DNA from: Gari tellinella | Lineage: Eukaryota; Mollusca; Bivalvia; Cardiida; Psammobiidae | Length of the DNA: 64,000 bases | Direction: 5' to 3' | Assembly: GCA_922989275.2 (NCBI GenBank) | Contig: OV277861.1 | Coordinates: 27,868,479-27,932,478 of the forward strand | Part shown: positions 45,443 through 57,950 of the stretch, in pieces | How the letters are laid out: each line of letters opens with the position of its first letter | How positions within the stretch are numbered: position 1 is the first letter of the stretch | The notes under the pieces: generated by a model | What the model saw: the letters and a program-made list of their open reading frames with translations, nothing else | What the model was told of the DNA's origin: nothing | The model's database searches: none | Position numbers and translations under genes: made by a program

Positions 45443-45592
45443 TAATTAGCTGTTAAGTACAGAGATGGATGGTCATTATGACCAATCAAACAGAGGTGAT
45501 AATTATTAATAAAATGGACAAGATAATGGATAATCAACTGATTATTCACACACTTATCGGGGTAAAAATTAACACCTGCTATTCATCTTAAT
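45443..45592 (-). promoter_or_regulatory. Distal upstream module of copy C, displaced by the insertion
   Basis: Complements of the family blocks occur here: GATGGATGGTCATTAT (45465-45480), GGTGATAATTATT, GGACAAGATAATGG and TTAACACCT (about 45570-45578). In copy E the same blocks start about 270 bp from the ATG (55381-55521). Here they sit about 6.8 kb away. Confidence 0.6.
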
Positions 45593-45763
45593 TATTCAAC
45601 AACTGTTTTTAAATTTGTTTTTTAAATTAACATATTATTGGCATTAAACATATACAATGTTCATGGCCATATAACATTTTTTACATTCCCAATGTCAATC
45701 TTAAAGCGACTCGCAATCAGATGGTGTATTTGCAAAACTTGAATGAAAGTGTAGCATTATCGT

Positions 45764-46296
45764 GAGGCCAAATAAAAAAAATACCTGTGTTTCCTATTAC
45801 ATGCCCCAAAAAATTAGGGACGGACGGTCGGAAAATCTTCTCTTTTTTTTTTTTTATCTATATACCAAGATGGCAAAGTAGTGACTGACATATATGACAG
45901 ATGGAATGAATGATGTTTTGAAATGTGTTGTATGCATGTTAAATGTACCATTGATATGTGCTGCCTGCATGTTGAATGTGTCAATGGTAAACTAACTAGC
46001 ATATAATATCTTCAAGGAAGCTACTTTATGACAGATTTAGAGCAAATTTCACTTCGATATTTGCTAAATCTTATTAAAAATCAATTTTTAAAACACTTAA
46101 ATATCAATAAATTAGCTTTTTAAACAATTTAACGGAGAATATCTTCTACTACACGCTCCTCAAAAAACGATTGTCGCAAAAATGACCGACATTTGCCAAC
46201 ACATTTTTCGAAAAGTGAAAAAAAAGGTTAGGGTCGGGGGGAAAAACAAGGGTCGGTGGGTCACCGGAAACACGGGTACTTTTTTATTTGGCCTGA
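45764..46296. mobile_element. TIR element (AGGCCAAATAAAAAA ends), about 535 bp
   Basis: GAGGCCAAATAAAAAAAATA continuing CCTGTGTTTCC pairs with GGAAACACGGGTACTTTTTT continuing ATTTGGCCTGA. There is no transposase ORF. The paralogous copy is 55708-56241. It contains a GGGTCGGGGGGAAAAACAAG segment before the right end. Confidence 0.75.
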
Positions 46297-46521
46297 GCCT
46301 GGCATCCAAAAAAATATGATCAGTCTAAAAACAGCCTCAAGAAAAGTCTTCAAATCTTAGTTTTTCAGATTTTTTCCACCGCTTTATCCTATATTTATTC
46401 TACAGCATCGAAGGACGCAACAGAAATTGTCCCGCGGGATCGGACATAAACCCGGGCCGAATTATGTACTCTCCATCGCTACACAGTAACATACGCTAAA
46501 TCTATCCCAGAGATATAAATA

Positions 46522-46617
46522 GTCCGGCTGGTCGAGTGGGCTAAGTGGATGTCTTATTTTGGTTTCTGTCCCCGCATGCCGGGTCCCGAATTCAAATCCC
46601 ACCAGAGCTCTTTTTTT
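46522..46617 (+). pseudogene. Class II tRNA-like sequence
   Basis: Box A-like CTGGTCGAGTGGGCTAAGTG and a degenerate box B GAATTCAAATCCC, followed by a T7 run. The size and CCCCGCATGCCGGG segment suggest a Ser/Leu-type fold, but the anticodon arm is poor and the implied anticodon does not suit that class. Probably a pseudogene or SINE head. Duplicate at 56467-56562. Confidence 0.4.
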
Positions 46618-46756
46618 ATTGAAATGCATTATTTATACCGAGTTTCTTATCCTAAACTAAATCTTACCCGTTTATATAAGCGTTTGACATATATTTACAA
46701 ATTACTATTGCTTGCGAGCCTCAATGTGAAATATGTTATACACATGTACATTACCT

Positions 46757-47031
46757 TTTTTAACCATTCATCCCATAGCTTGTTTTCTAGAATTGAAGAT
46801 TGGTGAAAAATTAAAGCAGATTGAAAATAAAGAAGAATACGCCTTAAGGCACACCTTGCTTTACTTTCAACCTGCTCTAAACTACCAGCTGCATTGATAT
46901 AGAACAGATCAGAACAGCTAACATCTTCATTGATACAGAAATATTTCTAATGATGCATCTTCATGGCTGTATATATTGGATCTATTTTCTTCAGTGAATG
47001 AATGTGCGTGAAAAGGCGCTTCATAAATATA
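46757..47031. mobile_element. MITE family 1 copy
   Basis: TTAACCATTCATCCCATAGC at the left, core AATACGCCTTAAGGCACACC, right side TTTTCTTCAGTGAATGAATG with CGTGAAAAGGCGC. A shorter related piece follows at about 47160-47295. Both are repeated in the E-F unit. Confidence 0.6.
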
Positions 47032-47435
47032 TGAATGTATAAACATGTACTTACAAAGTGAAAAAGACTAATGATTACATGTACATTAACAATAAAGTGA
47101 GTAAAACAAATGGAAGTAAATGCTGAACAAGTCTAAGTGTAATTAATATATGCTATGTGTCCAAGCAGATGGTAGCTTATGGCAAGCTGGAAGTAAAGCA
47201 GAATGACCCTTAGGAAGCAGTGTGCCCTACATTCAGTTCGCTGTATGCAACCATTTGTCTTCAATACTAAAATCAAACTATGGGGGTACTGGGTTCAGAT
47301 AAAAACAGCCCTCAAGTAAGTCGATTCAGTCGAACGTATCCCTATTTTAAAGATAAACCGTGACTATGCCACGATTTAATTTATAAATTGTAGTAAGTTC
47401 ATCCCATTTGTGCCTTGCGTCCTATTAATTGGACA

Positions 47436-47624
47436 TACTGTCAAACTTCGATATCTCGAACTCGGTTATGTCGAACATACCCGTATTTCAAAAGTAAAAT
47501 CGGGGCTTAGCCACGTTTTAACTTTGAAATACGGGTATGTTCGACAGAACCGAGCATGAATTCATGTGTCGACATATCGGATAGTTCGAGTTAAGCGAGT
47601 TCGAGATATCGTAGTTTGACTGTA
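47436..47624. mobile_element. MITE family 4, well preserved
   Basis: TACTGTCAAACTTCGATATC continuing TCGAACTCGG pairs with CGAGTTCGAGATATCGTAGT continuing TTGACTGTA. The inner palindrome has ACCCGTATTTCAAAAGTAAA and CTTTGAAATACGGGT. 189 bp, no ORF. Duplicate at 57381-57569. Confidence 0.8.
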
Positions 47625-47996
47625 GCCAAATTGTGCAGACTCCGATTTGATCTGAATATGTACTGTCTAATGAGGATTTCTATCAAAAAAAGAACGAAAA
47701 TGACAAAGAAGATCAGATACCCCTGACATGAAATTTAGGTTCATCCGATATTAAATTATTAAAGAAATCACTTGGCATTTATATGGGTTAACTAAACGGG
47801 CTACATTTATGGATTTTCGTACGGCTCAGTTCGACCTGCCCGAGTAAAAACATAGCAGGATTTGCTCATCAATTAAGATTGCATTGTTTTGTGGGTCTTT
47901 TAATTCAGTATTCCCTGACACTTCCAATGGTTAATTCCAGGTTGCAATAAAGACTGTTGCATTTAAGACTATTTAGGGTGATAAATTCCAAAATGA

Positions 47997-48062
47997 CAAA
48001 CAGTGAAGTCTCTGATCAGATGGCTCCTGTAGGAGCCCTCTGATCAGGGATTTCACTGTTTG
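47997..48062. repeat. Palindromic repeat, family 3, near perfect
   Basis: CAAACAGTGAAGTCTCTGAT faces ATCAGGGATTTCACTGTTTG around GGCTCCTGTAGGAGCC. Duplicate at 57951-58016. It lies about 550 bp upstream of copy D's ATG. Confidence 0.8.
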
Positions 48063-48164
48063 CATAGGACAAGTGTACTCTTCACTCGTACACGTTTGGT
48101 AAAGGACGCATATATGCGTCACTAGGGCCCAATGAGTTAATTTGCAAGATTAAGAACAGGAATA

Positions 48165-48613
48165 CAACAGGTGTTAATTCTCACACCTTTTTACAGTGTG
48201 TTGCCAGTTATCTAATAATCATTTCCCTTTAATAACGGAACTGTTATAATGACCATCCATCCATCTAATTAATAGACAATAGGTTCCAATCAGCAATCAA
48301 GGAGTTACACTTTAATCTTCTTCAGAGATCATCGCTAATCTTTTGATCTACATTATTAAAGGCGTTTGTCCCTAATTATCCCTTAAAACAGTTCATCCAA
48401 TTTAACCCTTAATTGTGTCAGTGCTAACACGCGTCTTAGACTGTATATATATGGTGAGAAGAGGAACTGTCCAACAGAACAGTTTTGTATCTTGCCTCTG
48501 TCTGGTAACCAAGCGACACAGTTAAAATTAAACAGAACATATAAGCAGCAACAATACCTGGGTGACAACACAGCCTTAGCTAGTATAAACTTTAGCAAAG
48601 AAAACCTGCCATC
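48165..48613 (+). promoter_or_regulatory. Promoter and upstream module of copy D
   Basis: AGGTGTTAA at 48169-48177, ATAATGACCATCCATC, TTTGATCTAC, ATTAAAGGCGTTTGTCC, AAAACAGTTCATCC, and a strong TATA (GTATATATATGG, 48443-48454) about 160 nt before the ATG. This is the same block order as A and B with looser sequence, so it is a conserved cis module. Duplicate upstream of F. Confidence 0.65.
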
Positions 48614-49708
48614 ATGGATGTTGTGTCAGCTGCTAGCGATCTGAGGAAGCTGCTTGTTGCCCATGACAACAGCAACAGCCAAGTGACTGCATTAGGTAAG
48701 TGATTGCACATTTAATACATAATTGCATATATACGCCTTTGTATGCCTCCTTTAAAGAAAACAGTTCAATTTTATACTATTAATGCACATGTAAAATCGA
48801 AACTCGATACTTCGAATTCACTTAAATCGATCGTATCGGTATTTCATAAGTTTAATTGCGATAATTTGATCTCTAGTTAGTCGGACGTACCCGTATATCA
48901 AAGTTAAACGACCCTTTCTTATACAACCCTTTCTTATTGTTCTTTTTTCTTTCTGTTTCAGACGAGTACATCACAGGGACCAGTCAGCGTCACTTCCTGT
49001 CCAGCCTTGAGGGTCACCAGTCCCAGACTCTACACCTGGCCTTGAGACTGTCCGTGAGTGAGGGGATGCAGAACATGTATTCACAGTACACCAGCAAGAA
49101 ATGGACACAGGTAATTAACATTATACATGTAGTCTGTTTTGAAGGTATGTCCTTGCACAGTAGAAAAGTTCGAATAACAAATGATCAAATTACATGCACA
49201 CGAAATTTCGCAACTTTATGAATACAACACGGGGCGTGTCGCTCTTGGATATTTTGAGAGAAAACATGGCGCTTTTGACTGAAATAAATGCTGTTTTGTC
49301 CTTTTTCTATTGCTTATAAAGTTTAGTCTGAAATCGTTCTCGAACATTTGATTGGTCAGATTTGAGCCAAGCGCTGGGCCAGATCCCATACATAAACAAT
49401 GTAGATCCAGAAGGCTTCTAAATGACCTTTCTGGCCAGGGCCTTCACGGTTTGCAAAAGTTTGTAAAATATTATAGAAAACACTCCTGTTTGGTTGTCAT
49501 ATACTGCAAACATTACATTATTTACTGACTTTTTTGTTCGTTGTTTCAGGTTCAGGAGAAGGCGAGATCAATCACAGCAGCCCTGCAGCCTGAGGCGGAA
49601 GTAGAACAGACTCTATCACCAGCGACACCACACGGTCCAAGTGGAAAGACAGACAAGGCAGTGGGGATGTGGTCAAGTGCCTTTTGTGAGTTCTACAGGG
49701 ACAGCTGA
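48614..49708 (+). CDS. Copy D of the uncharacterised three-exon family (129 aa)
   Basis: Exons 48614-48695, 48962-49110 and 49550-49708 (TGA at 49706-49708). Acceptors are TTCTGTTTCAG and TTGTTTCAG; donors are GTAAGT and GTAATT. Compared with C it has NSQVTAL, ITGTSQRH, MYSQY, LSPATPHG, DKAVGMW and terminal Ser. Introns are short (266 and 439 nt) against 1223 and 579 nt in C. AATAAA at 49893-49898. It faces copy C across the LINE-bearing insertion and converges on E. No domain recognised; no signal peptide or membrane segment. Confidence 0.8.
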
Positions 49709-50125
49709 ACAGGTCTATAATCACTAACTGGACATTTAGTTAGTAATGCTTATTATAAAGCGTGTCTACATTACTAGTTATTATTGTGTTTTCTGTTTTT
49801 GTTATGTCTATAATAGTACTGTTACAAACATTTAAATGTACCTTGAGATTGTGCTTAGGTAACTATGTTACACGATACTATGAATATGAGCAAATAAAAT
49901 TTAAAAATGAATTATTATGTTCAGTTATACAACTTTATTTTATTGAGCGACGATCCACAAAAGATGGCATGCGTACATTGGAGAATACGTCATTCTTTCT
50001 TTCCAAATAAAGCTTTTGTGTTAAAAAGATTGCAAAACGAATGGAACTAGATCAGACGCCGAGTAACTCTGCCTCTAATCAGACTGATGCCCTAAAACTT
50101 TTTTATCTGAATTTAATGCGTCTGT

Positions 50126-51120
50126 GGAATAGGAAGAATTGTCTCAGTGTATGCTTACAAAAGAGTGCAGAACCCCTTTAGTACAACAACTGGAAAAGAG
50201 AAAATGATAAGAGACAGTTGACAGCTTAAAACAAAATGAAAATAAATGATTTACCTTCATCTTGCTTTAAGCAGCCACCTGTCTTAACCAATTCACACCC
50301 AGTGGATTCTTCCATGTTTATATATTGGATTAGTCCATTTATCAAAGGGATGCCTGGTCAAAGTTTTCATTTTCTATATTGAAATTCCTATCAGCAAACA
50401 GTGTAGACTCTGATCAGAGTCTACACTGTTTGCCTATGTCCCATATATCGGATCGTAGGCACAAATGGGTTAAAAACCAAACACATAATAAAATTAAGTG
50501 GTCATGGTACAGGGGTTGTACTGTACAATAAAAAATGTGCTATCACCACTAGTGCGTGGAAGTATTTAAGTAAGATCAAAGCAAGTATGAATGTAAACCA
50601 GAAAGAACTTTCTGCTCAACTTGAATAGGAAGAATTGTCTCAGTGTATGCTTACAAAATCGTGCAGAACCCCTCTAGTACAACAACTGGAAAAGATAAAA
50701 TGATAAGAGACAGTTGACAGCTTAAAATGAAAATAAATGATTTACTTTCAGATTGCTTTAAGCAGTCACATGTCTTAACCAATTCACGCCCAGTGGATTC
50801 TTCCATGTTTATATCTTGGATTGGTCCATTTATCAAAGGGATGCCTGGTCATAATTTTCATTTTCTTTTTGTTTTATATTGAAATTCCTATCAGCAAACA
50901 GTGTAGACTCTGATCAGAGTCTACACTGTTTGCCTATGTCACATATATGGGATCGTGGGCACAAATGGGTTAAAAACCAAACACATAATAAAATTAAGTG
51001 GTCATGATAGTGGGGTTGTTCTGTACAATAAAAACTGTGCTATCACCACTAGTGCGTGAAAGTATTTAAGTAAGATCAAAGCAAGAATGAATGTAAACCA
51101 GAAAGAACTTTCTGCTCAAC
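50126..51120. repeat. Local tandem duplication of about 500 bp in the 3' flank of copy E
   Basis: The segment starting GAATAGGAAGAATTGTCTCA occurs at about 50126 and again at about 50623. Each carries the AACAACTGGAAAAG, GCCCAGTGG-type and 40-bp palindrome landmarks. The flank of A has one copy (8528-9050), and that of G has only the right part (60320-60590). Confidence 0.75.
50394..50433. repeat. Perfect 40-bp palindrome, family 3
   Basis: Same 20-bp arms as at 8798-8837; a second copy at 50894-50933 belongs to the local duplication. Confidence 0.85.
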
Positions 51121-51408
51121 TTCTATCCTGCTATATTTGGTTTTTGGCACTTAAAACAGAGAAAACCATTTAGCAAATGTAAGCTTTTGTTGATTTACAT
51201 GTTTCTGTTAGTTGATAAAATGTTGTATGTTACTATAGGTCTGTTTAAACGATGCTGTTTCCTGTGGTGCTGGTTATTGGATGAATGTTGATTTATTACA
51301 ACTTTTAACAGATACAGTCGAAACTCAATACTTCGAACTCACTTAATTCGACACATAAGTCAAACATTCCTATATTTCAAAATTATAGCTTAGCCACATT
51401 TTAACTAT

Positions 51409-51631
51409 GAAATATGGATATCTTCAAACTAAAGCGAGTTAAAATTACCTATGTTTCGAATGTATTTTAGAAAATCATTCCGAGAATATGAATATGTATT
51501 GTTTTTGGTATGTCTGCATGAAATATGGATATCTTCAAACTAAAGCGAGTTAAAATTACCTATGTTTCGAATGTATTTTAGAAAATCATTCCGAGAATAT
51601 GAATATGTATTGTTTTTGGTATGTCTGCATG
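51409..51631. repeat. Tandem duplication, 111-bp period
   Basis: GAAATATGGATATCTTCAAA starts at 51409 and again at 51520, with both halves running to GTATGTCTGCATG. The homologous flanks of A (about 9315-9432) and G (about 60857-60968) have a single copy, so this is recent and specific to E. Confidence 0.85.
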
Positions 51632-52882
51632 TTGGTTGTCAACAACTTTAGCATTGATCAAAACTAATTCCAAATTGAATTCTGTCAAACAAAGGTCAAG
51701 GTAAAATAGACTGAATTCAATCGAGACTTTATACCTTGAACTCGGTACAACTTTGATCATGTGAGACAATCTCCAAGGTCATTTAGAGGTCATGGTCACC
51801 TCAATGGAGTAAATACATGTTTATTCCTTAGTACAGTCATTATGCAAAGTCTCCCTTTTGAAATATTAAATCTTGGGTTAAATAGAAACAAGGAAGAATG
51901 CAAAAAGTGTAGACCCTAATCAGAGGGTTGCTGCACTGCTTGTCGTTTTGCAATATATTGTCAAAACCAACTCTATTTAGACAAAAGTTGACAAGACTTA
52001 ATTTGGAATTGTCCATTAAACGTGTCAAGTGGTATGAGTTTAAACTGTATTTTGATGAAATGGACATGCATTATTCGAATAAGTCATGATCAGCCATTCT
52101 ATGAAAATGTATGAACGGACACGTATGAACGGACACTTAACCCTTTACTCCATAGATATGCCTTTTGTTTTCCCAATTTTAATTAATTATACAGTACTGA
52201 ATATGCAACATAAGAAATTAGCAGATGGTAGCTTAAAATCAGGTTGAAAATAAAGCAGAATGCGCCTTAAGTACATTCTGCTTTCCTTTCAACCTGGTTT
52301 ACTTAGTGGGTCAGCATTGTCTGATTATTCCTCACCACCAGTGGCCAGCACTACAGGACATCATCATCTGCCATAAAATAGGCTGTCAAGAAAGCAGATT
52401 GTGTATTTTTACATGTAAATTTGCTGTGAAGATATTTTATAGATTTTCTCTCATGTTCGTTTTTGATTTAACATTGAATATACCAGAAAAAATATTGTTG
52501 CTAGTGTGTCTTGTTATTTTGCTCCATTACCTTGTAAATTATCGAGGTGAAACTAGTCTCAAACAGAGGATAGTTATAATTATTAAAAGCAACAGGTCTT
52601 CATTACAGTGTTGATCTCTTTATACACATATTAGGGAATACACTGCAAAAACGAAAAACTATTTTCATGATTTTATTCCATAACTCTGAACACATCACAG
52701 TATAACATTTCACATAACAATCATTAACAACTGGACACGTATATTGTGTTAACATCCATCAATCGAACCACTATTACTGCCTTTGTTAAGAGCGCTAAGA
52801 TACCTATTACTTTTGTATTCAAATAGAGTAAACAAGTGAAGGCCTTGTAATTAGCACTACAAATGTCCAGCAAATGAGTTGT

Positions 52883-55119
52883 TCAGCTGTCCCTGTAGAA
52901 CTCACAAAAGGCACTTGACCACATCCCCGCTGCCTTGTCTGTCTTTCCACTTGGGCCGTGTGGTGTCGCTTGTGATAGAGTCTGTTCTACTTCCGCCTCA
53001 GGCTGCAGGGCTGCTGTGATAGATCTCGCCTTCTCCTGAACCTGAAACAAAGAACGAAATAGTCATTGAATTTAACCATAATAACTTGACTCACTAAACT
53101 AACAGGATATATAAACAAGCAAAGTACGGATTGAGATACTGATATAATTGTTCTAATATTTCAGTGCGTGAGCACTGTTGCACATTTCAGTATTGCTCAT
53201 GAACAGACTCAATTAAACCGAGTCTGCAATTTTCAGTATTTGCTTTGTTTTCTGTGCTTTCGAAGGATCTCCCCTTATTCAGATTTATCGAAGACAAGCA
53301 AGCAATTAATCAGATCGAAAAGGACCAAATCATGTTTTTCGCTATCTGATTCATGTAATTCAACACATATATGGTATATTAAACTGAGAAATTCAAGTAT
53401 TTTCGAACTTTGCAAGTAGGGCAAAAAGCTCGCACAGATCTGGTCTACTTTGTTGGCATAGCATATGTACAATGTTTCTAAAGGACGCGTAAAGTCGTCG
53501 CCAGGGTTCAATATGCAGCAAAAATGGCTATTCTAGATTTGTTTTCAAGATTACCTGATAATATTTAACACGAGATTAATATTTGCCAGTATTTCAGTAG
53601 AAACTAAATTACCTGTGTCCATTTCTTGCTGGTGTACTGAGTGTACATATTCTGCATCCCCTCACTCACAGACAGTCTCAAGGCCAGGTGTAGAGTCTGG
53701 GACTGGTGACCCTCAAGGCTGGACAGGAAGTGACGATGACTGGCCCCTGTGATGTACTCGTCTGTAATAAATATTAAGATAATGAGAAGACAGTAAGGAT
53801 AACATTATCACAACAACGAATAAAATTGCATTACGTATTTAATTACTAGGAATAAATATGCATTGAAATCATGTTCTTGGTTAGATCATTATTTCGTCTC
53901 TTTCACTGCGATTGTGTCGCAAAAAGGCGACTTTGCAAACAGTTTGGCACTCGTATCGGCATTTCTTCTGTACAAATATTGCTAATGACACTACCGATGC
54001 AGACGATATGTTTGCGTAAGAGGTTTACAGCAGACGATAAAACTTGTGCTGTTCTATGATTTTACTAAGCTTTCTAATAAATACGTGTAGTTTGTTGCCG
54101 GTTATTCCAAACCCTGTTTGTTGCCGGTTATTCCAAACCCTGTTTGTTGCCGGTTATTCCAAACCCTGTTTAAAGTTTTAAGACAACTTATTAAAGCAGG
54201 TTTAAAGTAAAGCAGTATTCAGTTGTGCTTTCAGTATATGCTTTAAGCTACCACCTGCTACGGAAACTTTTTTTATCCCCGTAATAGGTGTGCTGAGGTC
54301 GGGGAATCGCCATCCTCAACATACCGTACAGCTTAGATGAGTCGTATATTACATCGTGTACAGTGACTTATAAAGTATTAAAGTTTTTTTCTATATATGA
54401 CATATATGACACTAGACAATACAAACATATACAGACAAGGAATGAGAATCTATAGCCACTGCCCCTCATATAATCACATATTTTTTATTATTTTATTTAT
54501 ATATTATGGTTTTAATTAAGGGTGGTTGAAATATGAAAGTAGTTACGTTGCGCTCCACTTCACTTTCATCCCTTTTTCATATGAAATATATTCTTATTAT
54601 TGAACAGATTATGGGACAGTGGATTAACATTCTATAAAAGTTATTGTTATTTGATTACCACCAAAGAATACTATATATTTTTCCTGTTAACCCGTTCCAC
54701 CATATAAGCGCCTTTTAGCGCATTTAATTTATGCCTGCACTAAAGAAAATAGTTACAGTTTATACATTAATGAACACGTATGTAGGGAAATATTTCCTAT
54801 ATCCTAGCATGTGACAGCTTAAGCAGGCCGAAAGCATAGCAAAAATGCACATTCTGCTTTGCTTTCGACCCGCTTCAATCGCACCCATGTTTCTAAATTA
54901 AAAGAACCTCTATGGGATAAAGGGTTAACTCAATTTAACAAAAAAAAAAGGTTGTCTATTAGAACTTTTTTTCTTCATTTGAGGAAATTATTAATGGCGA
55001 TTTTATGGAATAATGGATTAAATGTCAAACCACTTACCTAACGCAGTCAGTTGGTTGTTGCTGTTGTCATGGGCAACAAGCAGCTTCCTCAGATCGCTAG
55101 CAGCTGACACAACATCCAT
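52883..55119 (-). CDS. Copy E of the uncharacterised three-exon family (129 aa)
   Basis: Minus-strand exons 55119-55038 (ATG at 55117-55119), 53761-53613 and 53041-52883 (TGA at 52883-52885). The protein is that of copy C except for terminal Ser instead of Asn, as far as I can read. All splice sites are intact. AATAAA on the minus strand at 52672-52677. Its divergent partner F starts 3.4 kb away and the interval is free of the LINE, so this pair shows the arrangement before insertion. Function unknown. Confidence 0.8.
54091..54168. repeat. 26-bp VNTR, three units, intron 1 of copy E
   Basis: Unit as at 37639-37690, here three perfect copies in a row. Confidence 0.85.
54688..54925. mobile_element. 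MITE family 1 copy in intron 1 of copy E
   Basis: Orthologous to 38178-38417, with one small difference in the core arm (CTTAAGCAGG against CTTGAAGCAGG). Confidence 0.65.
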
Positions 55120-55525
55120 GATGGATGGTATAGTATTTCTTGTTTATAAAAGTTGTTGTCTTATAGTTGGTATTGCAGATTTAAGCAAGAGTGGTTTGTC
55201 AGATGATCCACACTGCCTACATATATATATCACCGACCACGTGTTTGCGTTCACTTAATTGAGGTTTAATAAGATGAACTATTTTCAGTGCTGATAGCCG
55301 ATAAACATCTTTAATAAAGTAGATCAAACGATTATTGGTCACATCAAAAGAAGAACAAAGATTGTCGATCACAATGTATGTTTGCATAATTAGCTGTTAA
55401 GTACAGAGATGGATGGTCATTATGACCAATCAAACAGAGGTGATAATTATTTATAAAATGGACAAGATAATGGATAATCACCTGATTATTCACACACTTA
55501 TCGGGGTAAAAATTAACACCTGCTA
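55120..55525 (-). promoter_or_regulatory. Promoter and upstream module of copy E, uninterrupted
   Basis: TATA-type CATATATATATC at 55219-55230, then complements of the family blocks: GATAGCCGATAAACATC, AGTAGATCAAACG, GATGGATGGTCATTATG (about 55410), GGTGATAATTATT and TTAACACCT (55513-55521). It reads straight through the point where copy C is split. Confidence 0.65.
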
Positions 55526-55707
55526 TTCATCTTAATTATTCAACAACTGTTTTTAAATTTGTTTTTTAAATTAACATATTATTGGCATTAAACATATACA
55601 ATGTTCATGGCCATATAACATTTTTTACATTCCCAATATCAATCTTAAAGCGACTCGCAATCAGATGGTGTATTTGCAAAACTTGAATGAAAGTGTAGCA
55701 TTATCGT

Positions 55708-56241
55708 GAGGCCAAATAAAAAAAATACCTGTGTTTCCTATTACATGCCCCAAAAAATTAGGGACGGACGGTTCGGAAAATCTTCTCTTTTTTTTTTTTT
55801 ATCTATATACCAAGATGGCAAAGTAGTGACTGACATTTATGACAGATGGAATGAATGATGTTTTGAAATGTGTTGTATGCATGTTAAATGTACCATTGAT
55901 ATGTGCTGCCTGCATGTTGAATGTGTCAATGGTAAACTAACTAGCATATAATATCTTCAAGGAAGCTACTTTATGACAGATTTAGAGCAAATTTCACTTC
56001 GATATTTGCTAAATCTTATTAAAAATCAATTTTTAAAACACTTAAATATCAATAAATTAGCTTTTTAAACAATTTAACGGAGAATAGCTTCTACTACACG
56101 CTCCTCAAAAAACGATTGTCGCAAAAATGACCGACATTTGCCAACACATTTTTCGAAAAGTGAAAAAAAAGGTTAGGGTCGGGGGGAAAAACAAGGGTCG
56201 GTGGGTCACCGGAAACACGGGTACTTTTTTATTTGGCCTGA
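55708..56241. mobile_element. TIR element (AGGCCAAATAAAAAA ends), second copy
   Basis: Duplicate of 45764-46296 with a few point differences and one extra T (GGACGGTTCGG). Confidence 0.75.
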
Positions 56242-56466
56242 GCCTGGCATCCAAAAAAATATGATCAGTCTAAAAACAGCCTCAAGAAAAGTCTTCAAAT
56301 CTTAGTTTTTCAGATTTTTTCCACAGCTTTATCCTATATTTATTCTACAGCATCGAAGGACGCAACAGAAATTGTCCCGCGGGATCGGACATAAACCCGG
56401 GCCGAATTATGTACTCTCCATCGCTACACAGTAAAATACGCTAAATCTATCCCAGAGATATAAATA

Positions 56467-56562
56467 GTCCGGCTGGTCGAGTGGGCTAAGTGGATGTCTT
56501 ATTTTGGTTTCTGTCCCCGCATGCCGGGTCCCGAATTCAAATCCCACCAGAGCTCTTTTTTT
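56467..56562 (+). pseudogene. Class II tRNA-like sequence, duplicate
   Basis: Identical in layout to 46522-46617, shifted by 9945 bp as part of the segmental duplication. Confidence 0.4.
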
Positions 56563-57380
56563 ATTGAAATGCATTATTTATACCGAGTTTCTTATCCTAA
56601 ACTAAATCGTACCCGTTTATATAAGCGTTTGACATATATTTACAAATTACTATTGCTTGCGAGCCTCAATGTGAAATATGTTATACACATGTACATTACC
56701 TTTTTTAACCATTCATCCCATAGCTTGTTTTCTAGAATTGAAGATTGGTGAAAAATTAAAGCAGATTGAAAATAAAGAAGAATACGCCTTAAGGCACACC
56801 TTGCTTTACTTTCAACCTGCTCTAAACTACCAGCTGCATTGATATAGAACAGATCAGAACAGCTATCATCTTCATTGATACAGAAATATTTCTAATGATG
56901 CATCTTCATGGCTGTATATATTGGATCTATTTTCTTCAGTGAATGAATGTGCGTGAAAAGGCGCTTCATAAATATATGAATGTATAAACATGTACTTACA
57001 AAGTGAAAAAGACTAATGATTACATGTACATTAACAATAAAGTGAGTAAAACAAATGGAAGTAAATGCTGAACAAGTCTAAGTGTAATTAATATATGCTA
57101 TGTGTCCAAGCAGATGGTAGCTTATGGCAAGCTGGAAGTAAAGCAGAATGACCCTTAGGAAGCAGTGTGCCCTACATTCAGTTCGCTGTATGCAACCATT
57201 TGTCTTCAATACTAAAATCAAACTATGGGGGTACTGGGTTCAGATAAAAACAGCCCTCAAGTAAGTCGATTCAGTCGAACGTATCCCTATTTTAAAGATA
57301 AACCGTGACTATGCCACGATTTAATTTATAAATTGTAGTAAGTTCATCCCAAATGTGCCTTGCGTCCTATTAATTGGACA

Positions 57381-57569
57381 TACTGTCAAACTTCGATATC
57401 TCGAACTCGGTTATGTCGAACATACCCGTATTTCAAAAGTAAAATCGGGGCTTAGCCACGTTTTAACTTTGAAATACGGGTATGTTCGACAGAACCGAGC
57501 ATGAATTCATGTGTCGACATATCGGATAGTTCGAGTTAAGCGAGTTCGAGATATCGTAGTTTGACTGTA
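57381..57569. mobile_element. MITE family 4, duplicate copy
   Basis: Same sequence and position in the E-F unit as 47436-47624 in the C-D unit. Confidence 0.8.
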
Positions 57570-57950
57570 GCCAAATTGTGCAGACTCCGATTTGATCTGA
57601 ATATGTACTGTCTAATGAGGATTTCTATAAAAAAAAGAACGAAAATGACAAAGAAGATCAGATACCCCTGACATGAAATTTAGGTTCATCCGATATTAAA
57701 TTATTAAAGAAATCACTTGGCATTTATATGGGTTAACTAAACGGGCTACATTTATGGATTTTCGTACGGCTCAGTTCGACCTGCCCGAGTAAAAACATAG
57801 CAGGATTTGCTCATCAATTAAGATTGCATTGTTTTGTGGGTCTTTTAATTCAGTATTCCCTGACACTTCCAATGGTTAATTCCAGGTTGCAATAAAGACT
57901 GTTGCATTTAAGACTATTTAGGGTTGTTTTTGTGATAAATTCCAAAATGA

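Noticed and set aside
46522..46617. Functional class II tRNA gene
   Set aside because: Box B is degenerate, the anticodon arm is weak and the implied anticodon does not fit a Ser or Leu tRNA; kept only as a tRNA-like sequence.
48383..48598. 71-codon minus-strand ORF repeated at 58337
   Set aside because: It overlaps the promoter and 5'UTR of copies D and F on the opposite strand; identity follows from duplication.
49762..50010. Hydrophobic ORF after copy D, with a longer version at 59716 after copy F
   Set aside because: It falls in the 3'UTR region. The reading frame ends differently in the two near-identical copies (82 and 94 codons), which is not expected of a selected protein. A short membrane peptide cannot be wholly excluded.
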